From: DASRAJ01 sp035638255
GTDB taxonomy: Bacteria > Bacteroidota > Bacteroidia > Chitinophagales > UBA10324
Length of the DNA stretch: 64,000 nucleotides
Direction of reading: 5' to 3'
NCBI GenBank assembly: GCA_035638255.1
Contig: DASRAJ010000135.1
Coordinates: 34,805 to 98,804, forward strand
Part shown: positions 16,348 to 25,461 of the stretch, one piece after another
Numbering within the stretch: position 1 is the first letter of the stretch
Layout of the letters: each line of letters opens with the position of its first letter
Program-made: the position numbers and the translations under genes
Notes under the pieces: model-generated
The model's input: only the letters and a program-made list of their open reading frames with translations
Told to the model about the DNA's origin: nothing
Database searches by the model: none

Positions 16348-18342
16348 TCACCTTACCAGGGTTACATTTCCATTCATGATTACCGGCACATTGCTTTTCA
16401 AAACACAATTGATGACGAAGATATAAACTCCTAATTCACACGGTTCTGTTTTATAGGTTCCGTCCCATCGTTCATATACGTTGCTTGTTTCAAAAATCAA
16501 CTCTCCCCACCGGTTGTAAATCCGCATGCTGAGCGTAGCAACATCCTGCGGATTCAGTATTCCGAAAGTATTATCAATGGCATCATCACCGGGAGAAAAG
16601 GCATTGGGAACAAAAATCTCATTGCAAATGCCATTGCTCACCAAAACGGAATCGGTAGCCGTGCACCCATGTTCATCCTGAACAACTACAGAATAGATTC
16701 CCGGCGCTGATGTAATCAAAGTGGATGAAGATGATCCATCATTCCACGCATAAGAAGCAAAAGCGTTTCCGGCCTCCAGCACAATTCCGCTTCCCCTGCA
16801 GGAAGAAGTATCAGGTCCTAACGATATTTTTATTTCATCCGTTAAAATATTTATTGAAGCCGAATCTTTACAGCCAAACTCATTGGTAACGGTTACGGAA
16901 TAATAGCCGCTATCGGCAGTCATGGTTTGCAACGAACTCCCATCCTGCCACAGATAAGTTTGATATCCCGGCCCCGGAGTTAAAAGAATAGTGTTGTCTT
17001 TGCAAAGAATGGTATCAACCCCAAGGCTAATTTCAACAGAAGAAGAATCAAGAGAAATGGTATCTGAAGCAACACATCCGTCGGCATACACTACCGTCAC
17101 ATAATACTTACCGGGACCGTTCGCCGTAAAAGTTTGTAAGGTTGATTGATCTTGCCACAAGTAAGAAACTCCTCCTGTATCTGCATCAAGAGTGAGAGAG
17201 AAGTTTCCACAGAGCGTTGTATCGCTGCCAAGGTTTACTTCGCAGCTTGTCACTACATAGCTATCAATAAAATTTGGAAGTCCCATTCCCGAACCGGCAA
17301 GAAGCGGAAATCCATCATAGACAAACCCGCAAGCAGCGCCGGCCAGATTAGGGTTGTTGATCACATCGAGAAAGGAAGGTCCATTCTTAGCAATGTAAAC
17401 TTTTCCGTCCGGAGCAATTTGCACTGATCCATAATCATCATTATTGGTAACAAGAGTAACTGCAGATGCCTGGATATTTCCTGCGCTTAAATCATACTGT
17501 ACCACCTTTGCTGAGCCAAAGATGCCTCCAATGGCACAATAGAATTTAGTGTTGTCAGGAGAAAAACTGATTCCGTAGCAACCTCCTTGTGTCGGCAAAT
17601 CAATTTGATTGGAAAGAGTTCCGGTGGCATTGTCAAAATCAAAAACTTCTACCGGTTGATTTACTTTCCAGCTCATAGACGATGCAACCCGGTGTCCATC
17701 AGGCGAAGCTTTCATTTGACCGATTGCTTGAGTATCATCTCCGGGATCAGCCGGATAAACCGAGCCAATGTTTGTTATCACAGCTGAACCAACTCCGGCC
17801 GAGGTTACGGGATAAGCATAAAAAGAGTTTGAATTCCATCCATGAACAAGAACCCATATATCAGTCCCGTTAGCATTCCTTACCGCCGTAATTTTTTCCG
17901 CTGCCACTCCAAGCAAAGGTTGATTCATGATAGTAACGCCTCCCAATCCGGCATTCAGAGTCATATCAACAATATTATATTGAATGCCGTTAGAGCCTGC
18001 CTGAGCATCAGCTGTGAAAATGTAGTATTTCGTGGTTGAACCCGGAAAAGGAGTGATGACACCGGACTGTGTAGAGGATGGGTTTCCTAACAAGCCTGCT
18101 TGCATCACGTTGTTATTATGGTCATAAACGGTAATGCCATCAGTGCTGAAAAGAACCGAGCCGCTTGCATCACAAATGTCTGCGCAACCTTCCCATTGGT
18201 TTATAGGTCCTGTAATGGCCACAGCGGATCCTGAATTAAAATCTATTCCCGCGCCATACCCGAAAAACCAGACGTTGTATTCACCCTGACAATAACTGAG
18301 CTGAGGCAATATGCTTATAGCGAAGAGTAAAAACTTTTTCAT
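16348..18342 (-). CDS. Large secreted propeller protein with type B T9SS (gliding-associated) C-terminus
   Basis: The 664-residue protein has a signal peptide (MKKFLLFAISILPQLSYCQ). Its first 370 residues form a beta-propeller-like region (WFFGYGAGIDFNSG, SPDGHRVASSMSW, SFSPDNTKFYCAIGG, IAPDGKVYIAKNG). Three Ig/PKD-like repeats of about 65 residues follow, each starting LG.DT.LC and containing SYLWQD or TYLWQDGS. The end, NAFSPGDD...MRIYNRWGELIFET...WDGTYK, is the type B CHU_C/gliding-motility-associated sorting domain, unlike the type A ends of the other cargo here. It is probably surface-exposed. The 244-base gap upstream (18343-18586) holds no gene I can support. Confidence 0.9.
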   Translation of the reverse strand: MKKFLLFAISILPQLSYCQGEYNVWFFGYGAGIDFNSGSAVAITGPINQWEGCADICDASGSVLFSTDGITVYDHNNNVMQAGLLGNPSSTQSGVITPFPGSTTKYYIFTADAQAGSNGIQYNIVDMTLNAGLGGVTIMNQPLLGVAAEKITAVRNANGTDIWVLVHGWNSNSFYAYPVTSAGVGSAVITNIGSVYPADPGDDTQAIGQMKASPDGHRVASSMSWKVNQPVEVFDFDNATGTLSNQIDLPTQGGCYGISFSPDNTKFYCAIGGIFGSAKVVQYDLSAGNIQASAVTLVTNNDDYGSVQIAPDGKVYIAKNGPSFLDVINNPNLAGAACGFVYDGFPLLAGSGMGLPNFIDSYVVTSCEVNLGSDTTLCGNFSLTLDADTGGVSYLWQDQSTLQTFTANGPGKYYVTVVYADGCVASDTISLDSSSVEISLGVDTILCKDNTILLTPGPGYQTYLWQDGSSLQTMTADSGYYSVTVTNEFGCKDSASINILTDEIKISLGPDTSSCRGSGIVLEAGNAFASYAWNDGSSSSTLITSAPGIYSVVVQDEHGCTATDSVLVSNGICNEIFVPNAFSPGDDAIDNTFGILNPQDVATLSMRIYNRWGELIFETSNVYERWDGTYKTEPCELGVYIFVINCVLKSNVPVIMNGNVTLVR

Positions 18343-18586
18343 AGGGAAATTGAATTATGACTTGAAGATACGCAATGTTCATTTACCGGAACACGTCTCA
18401 AATTTGTACGCCAAGGTAAAGACATTGGGCAAGAGTTAGTCTGAAAGGGAAGAACAGGGCATTCTTGAAGTCACATGAATCGCCAACTGAAATTTTTTGG
18501 GAAGAAAGCTGAACTGAATCGGAATGAGAATAACTGATTGCAACACTACTATTTTTCACTTTCCCCCTTCATTCTCACGATACAAC

Positions 18587-19777
18587 TCACTGAGCATACT
18601 TGGTGAGCACACGCCGCTCCAATTTATATCCAACAATAAAAGCATCTTTAATTCCCTTCTTGCGAATGTCAGCAAGTGCTTTCACGCACTCCTCATAGTT
18701 CATATAGTTGCCGACCATATAACGATTGATTCCGGTTTCACTCTTGTCATTCTTAACTTCTTTGAAAGAAGAAAACGGCGGGCTCCTCAAATCGAGTGGC
18801 TTTGATGAAGCAGCGATTTGAATGCGATAGATGAGTTGCTCGGATGTAGGAGAGAGTGTAAGTGAAGGGGATGAATCTGCCACATTGATGTTTTGAGAAT
18901 CAACATTTGAAATTTTTGTGGAAGAGATTTGAACTGAATCAGAATTCTTCACCACAACCCGATTATTTTGCAGCCCTTCACTTTCACTTTTATTTTCATT
19001 TTCATTCCCGCCTTCTACTGCATTTCTATAATCCGTGATTGCATTCAGTACGCCGTTCGCAATTTCATTCTGTCCCGTTTCCGAGTTCAAATACTTTTCT
19101 TCAGTGCGGTTGGTGAGGAAGCCCGTTTCAATGAGAATCGAAGGCATGGTTGTTCGCCACAGCACGAGAAATCCCGCCTGCTTCACGCCGCGGCTGGTTC
19201 TTCCTTCATGCTTAAACTGATCTTCAACTTTCGAAGCGAGATCAATGCTCTGTGTCATGTGCGCATTCTGATTCATGGTGAGAATTATGTAACCCTCCGG
19301 TGAATTCGGATCGAAGCCATCATAGTGCTGCTGATAATCGCTTTCCATCAGCACCACTTCATTTTCGCGCTTCGATACTTCAAGATTCCCTTCAGATTTT
19401 TTTAAACCCATGAGCCATGTTTCCGTTCCATACGGCTCATGCGACCTGTTCGCGTTGCAGTGAATGGAAATAAAAAGATCAGCATCGTTGCGATTGGCAA
19501 TGTCAGCGCGTTCATACAATTCGATGAACTCATCCGTGGCACGCGTGTAAATAACTTTGATATCAGGATATGTTTGTTTGATGAGTGCCCCTAACTTCAG
19601 CACTACAGAAAGTGTTACATCTTTTTCATTGGAGAAAGCGCCACGGCATCCGGAATCATGTCCGCCATGCCCTGCATCGAGCACAATGGTTTTTATTTTA
19701 TATCCCGAAGGTTGCGCGCTTAAGCAGAAGCTGCAGCTTGCAACACAGAACAGAAGCAATATAAATGTGCGAATCAT
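18587..19777 (-). CDS. N-acetylmuramoyl-L-alanine amidase (Amidase_3) with SPOR-like C-terminus
   Basis: The 396-residue protein starts at ATG 19777 with a signal peptide ending in CLSAQ. The Amidase_3 domain has the zinc ligands His37 in VLDAGHGG, Glu51 in SNEKD and His106 in SIHCNAN, and the later catalytic Glu in SILIETGFLTN. A linker rich in Ser/Asn follows, then a C-terminal SPOR-like domain (YRIQIAASSKPLDL...KNDKSETGINRYMVGNY...ALADIRKKGIKDAFIVGY is the region, about 320-390) that in other proteins binds denuded glycan at the septum. It cleaves the lactyl-peptide bond of peptidoglycan. The -7 element at 19822-19829 makes the longer start at 19819 unlikely. Confidence 0.92.
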   Translation of the reverse strand: MIRTFILLLFCVASCSFCLSAQPSGYKIKTIVLDAGHGGHDSGCRGAFSNEKDVTLSVVLKLGALIKQTYPDIKVIYTRATDEFIELYERADIANRNDADLFISIHCNANRSHEPYGTETWLMGLKKSEGNLEVSKRENEVVLMESDYQQHYDGFDPNSPEGYIILTMNQNAHMTQSIDLASKVEDQFKHEGRTSRGVKQAGFLVLWRTTMPSILIETGFLTNRTEEKYLNSETGQNEIANGVLNAITDYRNAVEGGNENENKSESEGLQNNRVVVKNSDSVQISSTKISNVDSQNINVADSSPSLTLSPTSEQLIYRIQIAASSKPLDLRSPPFSSFKEVKNDKSETGINRYMVGNYMNYEECVKALADIRKKGIKDAFIVGYKLERRVLTKYAQ

Positions 19778-19821
19778 ATTCTCTCTCGCTTTTCGTTTAA
19801 AACTTTCACTTGCAATCAACG

Positions 19822-19829
19822 CAAAGATA
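19822..19829 (-). promoter_or_regulatory. -7 element (TATCTTTG) of the amidase gene
   Basis: A perfect TAnnTTTG on the minus strand. A transcript from here would start near 19817, downstream of the 19819 ATG, which supports the start at 19777. Confidence 0.55.
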
Positions 19830-19830
19830 G

Positions 19831-22599
19831 ATGCGATATTTTCGCTGTGGCATTATGCGAATGATCTCTTTCCTCACTGTGATGTTGATTGCTTCGTGTT
19901 TGTACGCAAGTGCATACACTGTTGTTTCTTCCCGAACGCAAAAAAGCTCCCTTCTGAACAACTTCCAAAAAGCAGGAAGCATTGATGCAGAAGCTATTTC
20001 TTACAAAGTGGAAAGAAGTTTCCTCATGAATGACTTGCTAAGACTGCCGTTCGGTCATTCAGAAGGAACCTTCTTACAAGACGAAGCTTTCTGCAATGAC
20101 TTCGTAAAACATTCCCTCTCTTCATCCTTTGCAATTATTCCACCCGACACCATTCCCCGCGACACCACTAAACTCGATTCTCTTTCTTCTTCCCGCATAA
20201 AGAAATCTTCCGACTCACTCGATGCACCCGTAAAATATCACGCCGATGATTCAACCTGGATGGATGTTACGCATCAGAAAGTGTATTTAATCGGCAATGC
20301 AAAAGTGGAGTACAAGGATATTACCCTCACCGCTGACTCCATTGTGTTTGACTGGAGCAACAGTGAAGTGATTGCAATAGGAAGGAAAGATTCTTCGGGG
20401 AAAGTTGCCGGTAAACCCATGTTCGCGCAGGGTGATCGCAATTACAAAGCAGAGCGCATCGCATACAGTTTCAAAACGAAAAAAGGAAAGATCACAGAGA
20501 TCACAACACAGGAAGGAGAAGGTTTCATCCGCAGTGATGTTGTGAAGCGGCTGCCGAATGAAGTGCTGTTCGGGAAAAATAATATTTACACCACGTGCGA
20601 TGAAGACCATCCTCATTTCTACATTGCCACGAATAAGATCAAAGTGATTCCAAACAAAGCAATCATCACCGGCCCCGCAAATCTGGTGGTAGCTGATGTG
20701 AGAACCCCCTTGTTTGTTCCCTTCGGAATTTTTCCGCTGAGCGATAAAAGAAAATCGGGAATCATTTTCCCGGAATATGGCGAACGCACTGATCTCGGAT
20801 TTTATCTCGAACACGGCGGCTACTATTTCGGCATCAGCGATCATCTTGATCTCGCACTCTCCGGAAATATTTATTCGAAAGGAAGCTGGCTACTCAATGC
20901 TTCATCACGTTTCATTTCACGCTACCGCTTTAGCGGCGGATTCAGCATCACCTACTCAAACACGCGTACGTTTTTCGCTGAAACGAATAAGTACGTTCCC
21001 GCTACAAATTTCAAGGTGAATATGAATTACGCCCAGGATGCCAAAGCCCGGCCTAACAGTTCCTTCAATGCTACCGTGTCATTTGCCACGCCGGGGTTTG
21101 CTCAGCTTTTCGGTAATCCGCAGAATGCATATCTCGACAACACGTACCAGTCTTCGATTTCTTATCGTCAAACCATTCCAAACTCGCCCTTTAATTATAC
21201 CATCTCGGCATCTCACAGCCAAAGTACGCTCACACACGTGGTGAGCTTGCAGCTCCCGGTTTTTAATTTCAGCATGAATCAATTGTATCCTTTTCAAAAG
21301 AAAGAACCTGTCGGCAAACCAAAATGGTTTGAGAAAATCGGATTGACATACACCCTGAATGCAAGGAACCAATTAAGCACATTGGACACGCTGCTTTTTC
21401 ATGAAGATCCCTTCACTAAAACTTTTACCGGAGTCCTTCAGCAAGTTCCGATTAGTGCGCCGTTTCAAATTTTCCGTTATCTCATCGTCACGCCTTCTTT
21501 CAACTACAACGAGACATGGGCGCTGCAAACGATCAGGAAGAGTTGGGATGCAACCTCGCAGCGGGTGATCAATGACACCATTCGAAATTTTGCCGCCGCA
21601 CGTGACTATTCATTAAACATGAGCGCTTCTACGCGCCTCTATGGAATGGTGCAGTTCAAACACGGGAAAATAAAAGCGATCCGTCACGTCTTTAATCCCT
21701 CGGTGGGCTATAGCTATCGCCCTGATTTTAGTGAGTCAAGATGGAATGCTTTCAAGACCGTTCAAGTGGATTCGAAAAAAACCACGAGAAAGTATTCCAT
21801 TTTCGAAGGCGGCATTTTTAGCGGGCCACCAGCAGGTAAATTCAGCGGCATCAACGTTTCGCTGAATAATAATCTTGAGATGAAAGTGTTTTCGAAAAAA
21901 GATACGGTGACAGGAATGAAGAAAATCAAGCTGCTCGATGCGTTCGCCATGACCGGCAGCTACAACTTTGCTGTTGACACGTTGCGCATGTCAGTCATCA
22001 GCATGTCAGGAAGAACAACATTGTTCGATAAGATCAACATCAACTTCGGTGCAAGCTTCGATCCCTACATAGGAGATACATTTGGCAGGAGACAAAATGT
22101 TTTTGTGTGGGATGCGCAGCACAAGCTTGCGCGTCTTACCAGCGCGACCATCGGTCTTGATGCAAGATTTGAATCACCGAAAAAGACGGATGTTTCGAAA
22201 CTCACCCAGGCACAGACCGATTACCTCATCAACTCACAGAATGTTTATGAGGACTTTAGTATTCCCTGGAGTTTCAGCACAGGATACAGTTTATTCATCA
22301 CTAAAGTGAGAGGCATCACAGGCAATGATTCTACCGCATTCACGCAGACGATTAATTTCAACGGATCATTTAACCTCACGCGCAATTGGCGCATCACCGG
22401 TCAAACATCCTTTGATTTTGTTCACCACGAATTTCCCACGGCATTTATTCAAATCAATCGCGATCTCCATTGCTGGGAATTGAGCATGTCCTGGATTCCA
22501 TTTGGCATCCGGCAGAGCTACACATTTACATTGCGCGTGAAAGCATCAGTGTTGCAGGATTTGAAGTTGCATAAGCAGCAGGGGTGGAATGAATACTGA
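19831..22599 (+). CDS. lptD: LptD-like LPS-assembly outer membrane protein
   Basis: The 922-residue protein (alternative ATGs at 19855 and 19861) has a signal-like start (MISFLTVMLIASCLYASAY), a low-complexity stretch of about 110 residues, then an OstA/LptA-like periplasmic domain (KVYLIGNAKVEYKDITLTADS, GNYKAERIAYSFKT-like segments, YIATNKIKVIPNK). The motif VPFGIFPLSDKRKSGIIFP marks the start of the LptD barrel, followed by many amphipathic strands such as GFYLEHGGYYFGISDHLDL. It inserts LPS into the outer leaflet. It lies back to back with the amidase gene; only about 50 bases separate the two chosen starts. Confidence 0.88.
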   Translation: MRYFRCGIMRMISFLTVMLIASCLYASAYTVVSSRTQKSSLLNNFQKAGSIDAEAISYKVERSFLMNDLLRLPFGHSEGTFLQDEAFCNDFVKHSLSSSFAIIPPDTIPRDTTKLDSLSSSRIKKSSDSLDAPVKYHADDSTWMDVTHQKVYLIGNAKVEYKDITLTADSIVFDWSNSEVIAIGRKDSSGKVAGKPMFAQGDRNYKAERIAYSFKTKKGKITEITTQEGEGFIRSDVVKRLPNEVLFGKNNIYTTCDEDHPHFYIATNKIKVIPNKAIITGPANLVVADVRTPLFVPFGIFPLSDKRKSGIIFPEYGERTDLGFYLEHGGYYFGISDHLDLALSGNIYSKGSWLLNASSRFISRYRFSGGFSITYSNTRTFFAETNKYVPATNFKVNMNYAQDAKARPNSSFNATVSFATPGFAQLFGNPQNAYLDNTYQSSISYRQTIPNSPFNYTISASHSQSTLTHVVSLQLPVFNFSMNQLYPFQKKEPVGKPKWFEKIGLTYTLNARNQLSTLDTLLFHEDPFTKTFTGVLQQVPISAPFQIFRYLIVTPSFNYNETWALQTIRKSWDATSQRVINDTIRNFAAARDYSLNMSASTRLYGMVQFKHGKIKAIRHVFNPSVGYSYRPDFSESRWNAFKTVQVDSKKTTRKYSIFEGGIFSGPPAGKFSGINVSLNNNLEMKVFSKKDTVTGMKKIKLLDAFAMTGSYNFAVDTLRMSVISMSGRTTLFDKININFGASFDPYIGDTFGRRQNVFVWDAQHKLARLTSATIGLDARFESPKKTDVSKLTQAQTDYLINSQNVYEDFSIPWSFSTGYSLFITKVRGITGNDSTAFTQTINFNGSFNLTRNWRITGQTSFDFVHHEFPTAFIQINRDLHCWELSMSWIPFGIRQSYTFTLRVKASVLQDLKLHKQQGWNEY

Positions 22600-22662
22600 G
22601 GGTGAGAGGTGAGACGTGAGAGGTGAGAGGTGAGACGTGAGAGGTGAGAGGTGAGACTTGTG
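22600..22662. repeat. Tandem repeat, 21-base unit, three copies
   Basis: Three units of GTGAGAGGTGAGACGTGAG plus two bases, the third degenerating into GACTTGTGGACTTGAG words up to about 22680. It starts directly at the lptD stop codon. Confidence 0.8.
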
Positions 22663-22859
22663 GACTTGAGACTTGTGGACGCAAGATGTATGACACAAGA
22701 AGCGCCATCAATCCATCCGTATTTTACCTCTATTAGATTGCCGAAGCATTAGATATTGAACTAACAGGAATTCTTGACCTCAAAAAATAATTGACGGAGT
22801 CGGTAGATGATTCTCACAACATATCTGTGCAATAGAATAATCGTCCACTATCTTTTTAG

Positions 22860-22950
22860 AAGTCCGCAAGTCTCAAGTCCACAAGTCCGCGAGTCTCATG
22901 TCCACAAGACCCCTGTCCGCAAGTCTCAAATCCACGAGTCTCAAGTCCGA
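22860..22950. repeat. Degenerate repeat of AAGTCTCAAGTCCAC words, inverted relative to 22640-22685
   Basis: About seven degenerate copies of AAGTCTC and AAGTCCAC/CGC words. They are the reverse complement of the GACTTGTGGACTTGAG words left of the gap, so the two arrays could fold together around about 170 bases (22690-22859) in which I see no gene. Confidence 0.7.
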
Positions 22951-22952
22951 TT

Positions 22953-23879
22953 TCAATGATTCAACAGCGCTCCAAAAACAGTTTGAATAATATTGTTCGC
23001 TGTGCCCATTGGGTCTTTGCGAATCTTCGCTTCTTCCTGCGCTAAGGTGAAGAACAGTCCGTCGAGCGCTTTCTGAGTCACATAAGAAGTGAGATCAGGA
23101 TTTACTTTACTCACGAACGGAATTTTATTGTAGTTAGTAAAAACATCGTTCCAATACTTGGTCGCATTTGTAGCCGCAAGGGCAGACTGAATCACGGGTT
23201 TGAACTTGGTGGTGAGCTGCGCTGAAGTTGTTTTCTTCAGGTATTGTGTGGCTGCATCGTTTGGTCCGGTGAGAATCTTTGCTGCATCTGAAAATGACAT
23301 CTGCTTCACTGCATTAATAAAAATAGGTGCAGCATCTTTCGATGCTTTTTCTGCTGCGCGATTCATGCTTAAGATCGCATTATCAACCTGGGCTCCCATC
23401 CCTATAGAGCGCAGTTTTGATTCAACATCTTTTGCTTCAGGAGGCATCAAAATCTTTACAGCTAAATTTTTGAAGAAACCATCAGTGATAGAAAGTTTAT
23501 CAGAGCTTTTCTGCGCACCCAGACTCAATGCTTCTTTCAGCCCTGAAACGATTTGATCGTTACTAAGTCCTCCAATTCCACTTTGATTTGAAGAGGAAGA
23601 GGATGGCGATTGCTGAGAAGAGCTTCCCGGAGAACCTGATTTGGTTCCTTTGGTTGACGGTGCAGTTGTTGAAGATCCGCCTTGTTTTGAAGAAGGGGAA
23701 GAAGGCGATTGTTGAGAAGTACTTCCGGTTGAACCTGATTTGGTTCCTTTTGTCGTCTGAGTACTTGTTGTTGTTGTTGATGAAGAACCGGTTTTGGTTC
23801 CCTGCGATTGTGACATTTGCGCACAGGAGCTGCATATAAACCCTGCAATCAACAGAAAGGATGAGAAAGTTTTAAACAT
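22953..23879 (-). CDS. DUF4197 family lipoprotein
   Basis: The 308-residue protein (ATG at 23879) starts MFKTFSSFLLIAGFICSSC, a signal with lipobox-like Cys. About 80 residues of Ser/Thr/Gln/Lys-rich low complexity follow, with two imperfect copies of STKGTKSGS...SSQQSPSS. The rest (GLSNDQIVSGLKEALSLGAQ ... SYVTQKALDGLFFTLAQEE ... RKDPMGTANNIIQTVFG) matches DUF4197, a family of unknown function found in envelope proteins of many Gram-negatives. The low-complexity linker probably lifts the domain off the membrane. Confidence 0.85.
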   Translation of the reverse strand: MFKTFSSFLLIAGFICSSCAQMSQSQGTKTGSSSTTTTSTQTTKGTKSGSTGSTSQQSPSSPSSKQGGSSTTAPSTKGTKSGSPGSSSQQSPSSSSSNQSGIGGLSNDQIVSGLKEALSLGAQKSSDKLSITDGFFKNLAVKILMPPEAKDVESKLRSIGMGAQVDNAILSMNRAAEKASKDAAPIFINAVKQMSFSDAAKILTGPNDAATQYLKKTTSAQLTTKFKPVIQSALAATNATKYWNDVFTNYNKIPFVSKVNPDLTSYVTQKALDGLFFTLAQEEAKIRKDPMGTANNIIQTVFGALLNH

Positions 23880-23938
23880 GATAGAAAGTTTGGTGCTGCA
23901 ATTTACAAAATCATGCCAAAGGAAAATCTGTTCCGGGT

Positions 23939-23957
23939 TTCCCGAATGAATCGGGAA
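23939..23957. repeat. Palindrome TTCCCGA-ATGAA-TCGGGAA
   Basis: Perfect 7-base arms in the gap between the DUF4197 gene and cinA; a member of the dispersed TCCCGA/TCGGGA family. Confidence 0.65.
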
Positions 23958-24039
23958 CATCTCTCGTTTCAGGTTTAGAATTTGAAGCTACTAATTTCGC
24001 CGTTAAGGGAACCCCAAATACCAAACACTACCGGTCTCA

Positions 24040-25341
24040 ATGGTTTCAGGAAATTCTAAACTTTTTGCTACAATCATCACGATCGGCGATGAACTCCTGA
24101 TCGGGCAAGTCATTGATACCAATTCCGCTTTTATTGGACAAGAGCTGAGCAAGATTGGTTTTACTGTAAGAAGAAGAATTGCTGTGGGTGATGAAAAGCA
24201 GGAAATCATTTCTGCTCTCGATGAGGCAAAAGCAATCAGCGATCTCATCCTCATTACGGGTGGATTGGGACCAACGAATGATGACATCACCAAACACACC
24301 CTCAGTGAATATTTCGGGAGTAAGCCGGTGATGAATGAAGAAATCCTTACGATGGTAAAAAATATTTTTCAGAAGCTGAATCGCCCTATGCCGGACGTCA
24401 ACAAGAAACAAGCAGAGCTTCCGGACAACTGCATTCCGATCAAAAATTTTTTCGGCACTGCACCGGGAATGTGGTTCGTCCAAAGGACTCCTGACGGAGA
24501 GCGGGAAGAAAAAGTTTTTGTCGCCATGCCCGGCGTGCCTTTCGAGATGAAACCGATGATGACTGATCTTGTGGTTCCGAAATTGAAATCTCACTTCTCA
24601 GCACGAAGCCCTTCGGGCGAAACACCGATCATCATTCACCGCACCATTCACACTCAGGGTATCGGTGAATCTTTTCTCGCGGAAAAAATAAAAGACATTG
24701 AAGAAAGCTTTCCTGAAAATTTCAAGCTCGCTTACTTGCCTCACTATTCTCTCCTTCGGCTTCGCATTACAGCTACCGGCAGTGATGAAACTTCACTGCG
24801 TACACAGGTGAAAGTGCTGGAAGAAAAAATTCGCGGACGGGTAGGCGAATTTATTTTCGGCTATGATGATACTTCACTTGAAAAAGAAATCGGGATCCTG
24901 TTACGCGAAAAAAATAAAACCGTCTCCATTGCTGAGAGCTGCACCGGCGGATTGGTAGCTCATAAACTTGTTTCGGTCCCCGGCGCTTCTGAATATTTTG
25001 TTGGAAGCATTGTGAGTTACTCTTATGATTTGAAGAAAATGCTGCTCGATGTAAAAGAAGAAACGCTCGCGACGTATGGCGCAGTGAGTGAAGAAGCAGT
25101 TCGTGAGATGCTAATGGGAGCGCTGAAGAAAACAAAAAGCGACTACGCTATTTCCATTTCAGGAATTGCCGGACCCGGTGGAGGCACAGCTGACAAACCG
25201 GTAGGTACCGTTTGGATTGCGGTTGGAAGCAATGAGAAAATCATTTTGAAAAAATTTTTCTTCACGCGTGGCAGAGAAATTATTATGGAGTACACTGCTA
25301 TTGCAGCGTTGGGGATGTTGTGGAGATTTATGACCGGGTAA
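24040..25341 (+). CDS. cinA: CinA: competence/damage-inducible protein with NMN amidohydrolase domain
   Basis: The 433-residue protein has an N-terminal MoaB/MogA-like domain (IITIGDELLIGQVIDTNSAF, TGGLGPTNDDITKHT, MPGVPFEMKPMM) and a C-terminal PncC-like domain (SIAESCTGGLVAHKL, GASEYFVGSIVSYS, GAVSEEAVREM, ISISGIAGPGGGTADKPVG). Full-length CinA proteins hydrolyse ADP-ribose or pyrophosphates with the first domain and deamidate NMN with the second, recycling NMN to NaMN. That links it functionally to NadR and PnuC elsewhere in the window, though they are not in one operon. It stands alone. Confidence 0.93.
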   Translation: MVSGNSKLFATIITIGDELLIGQVIDTNSAFIGQELSKIGFTVRRRIAVGDEKQEIISALDEAKAISDLILITGGLGPTNDDITKHTLSEYFGSKPVMNEEILTMVKNIFQKLNRPMPDVNKKQAELPDNCIPIKNFFGTAPGMWFVQRTPDGEREEKVFVAMPGVPFEMKPMMTDLVVPKLKSHFSARSPSGETPIIIHRTIHTQGIGESFLAEKIKDIEESFPENFKLAYLPHYSLLRLRITATGSDETSLRTQVKVLEEKIRGRVGEFIFGYDDTSLEKEIGILLREKNKTVSIAESCTGGLVAHKLVSVPGASEYFVGSIVSYSYDLKKMLLDVKEETLATYGAVSEEAVREMLMGALKKTKSDYAISISGIAGPGGGTADKPVGTVWIAVGSNEKIILKKFFFTRGREIIMEYTAIAALGMLWRFMTG

Positions 25342-25461
25342 CAACAATTAGTCATTAAAGTGTCACATCATTGAGATTCATATAGTTTTTAAGGCGCTTT
25401 ATAGATTTATTTTCCCTGTTCGATAGTGTACTATGTATAATTGGAAGCAAATACTACTTCT

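Noticed and set aside
20287..20844. 185-residue open frame antisense to lptD
   Set aside because: Lies fully inside the lptD-like gene and shows no recognisable protein features.
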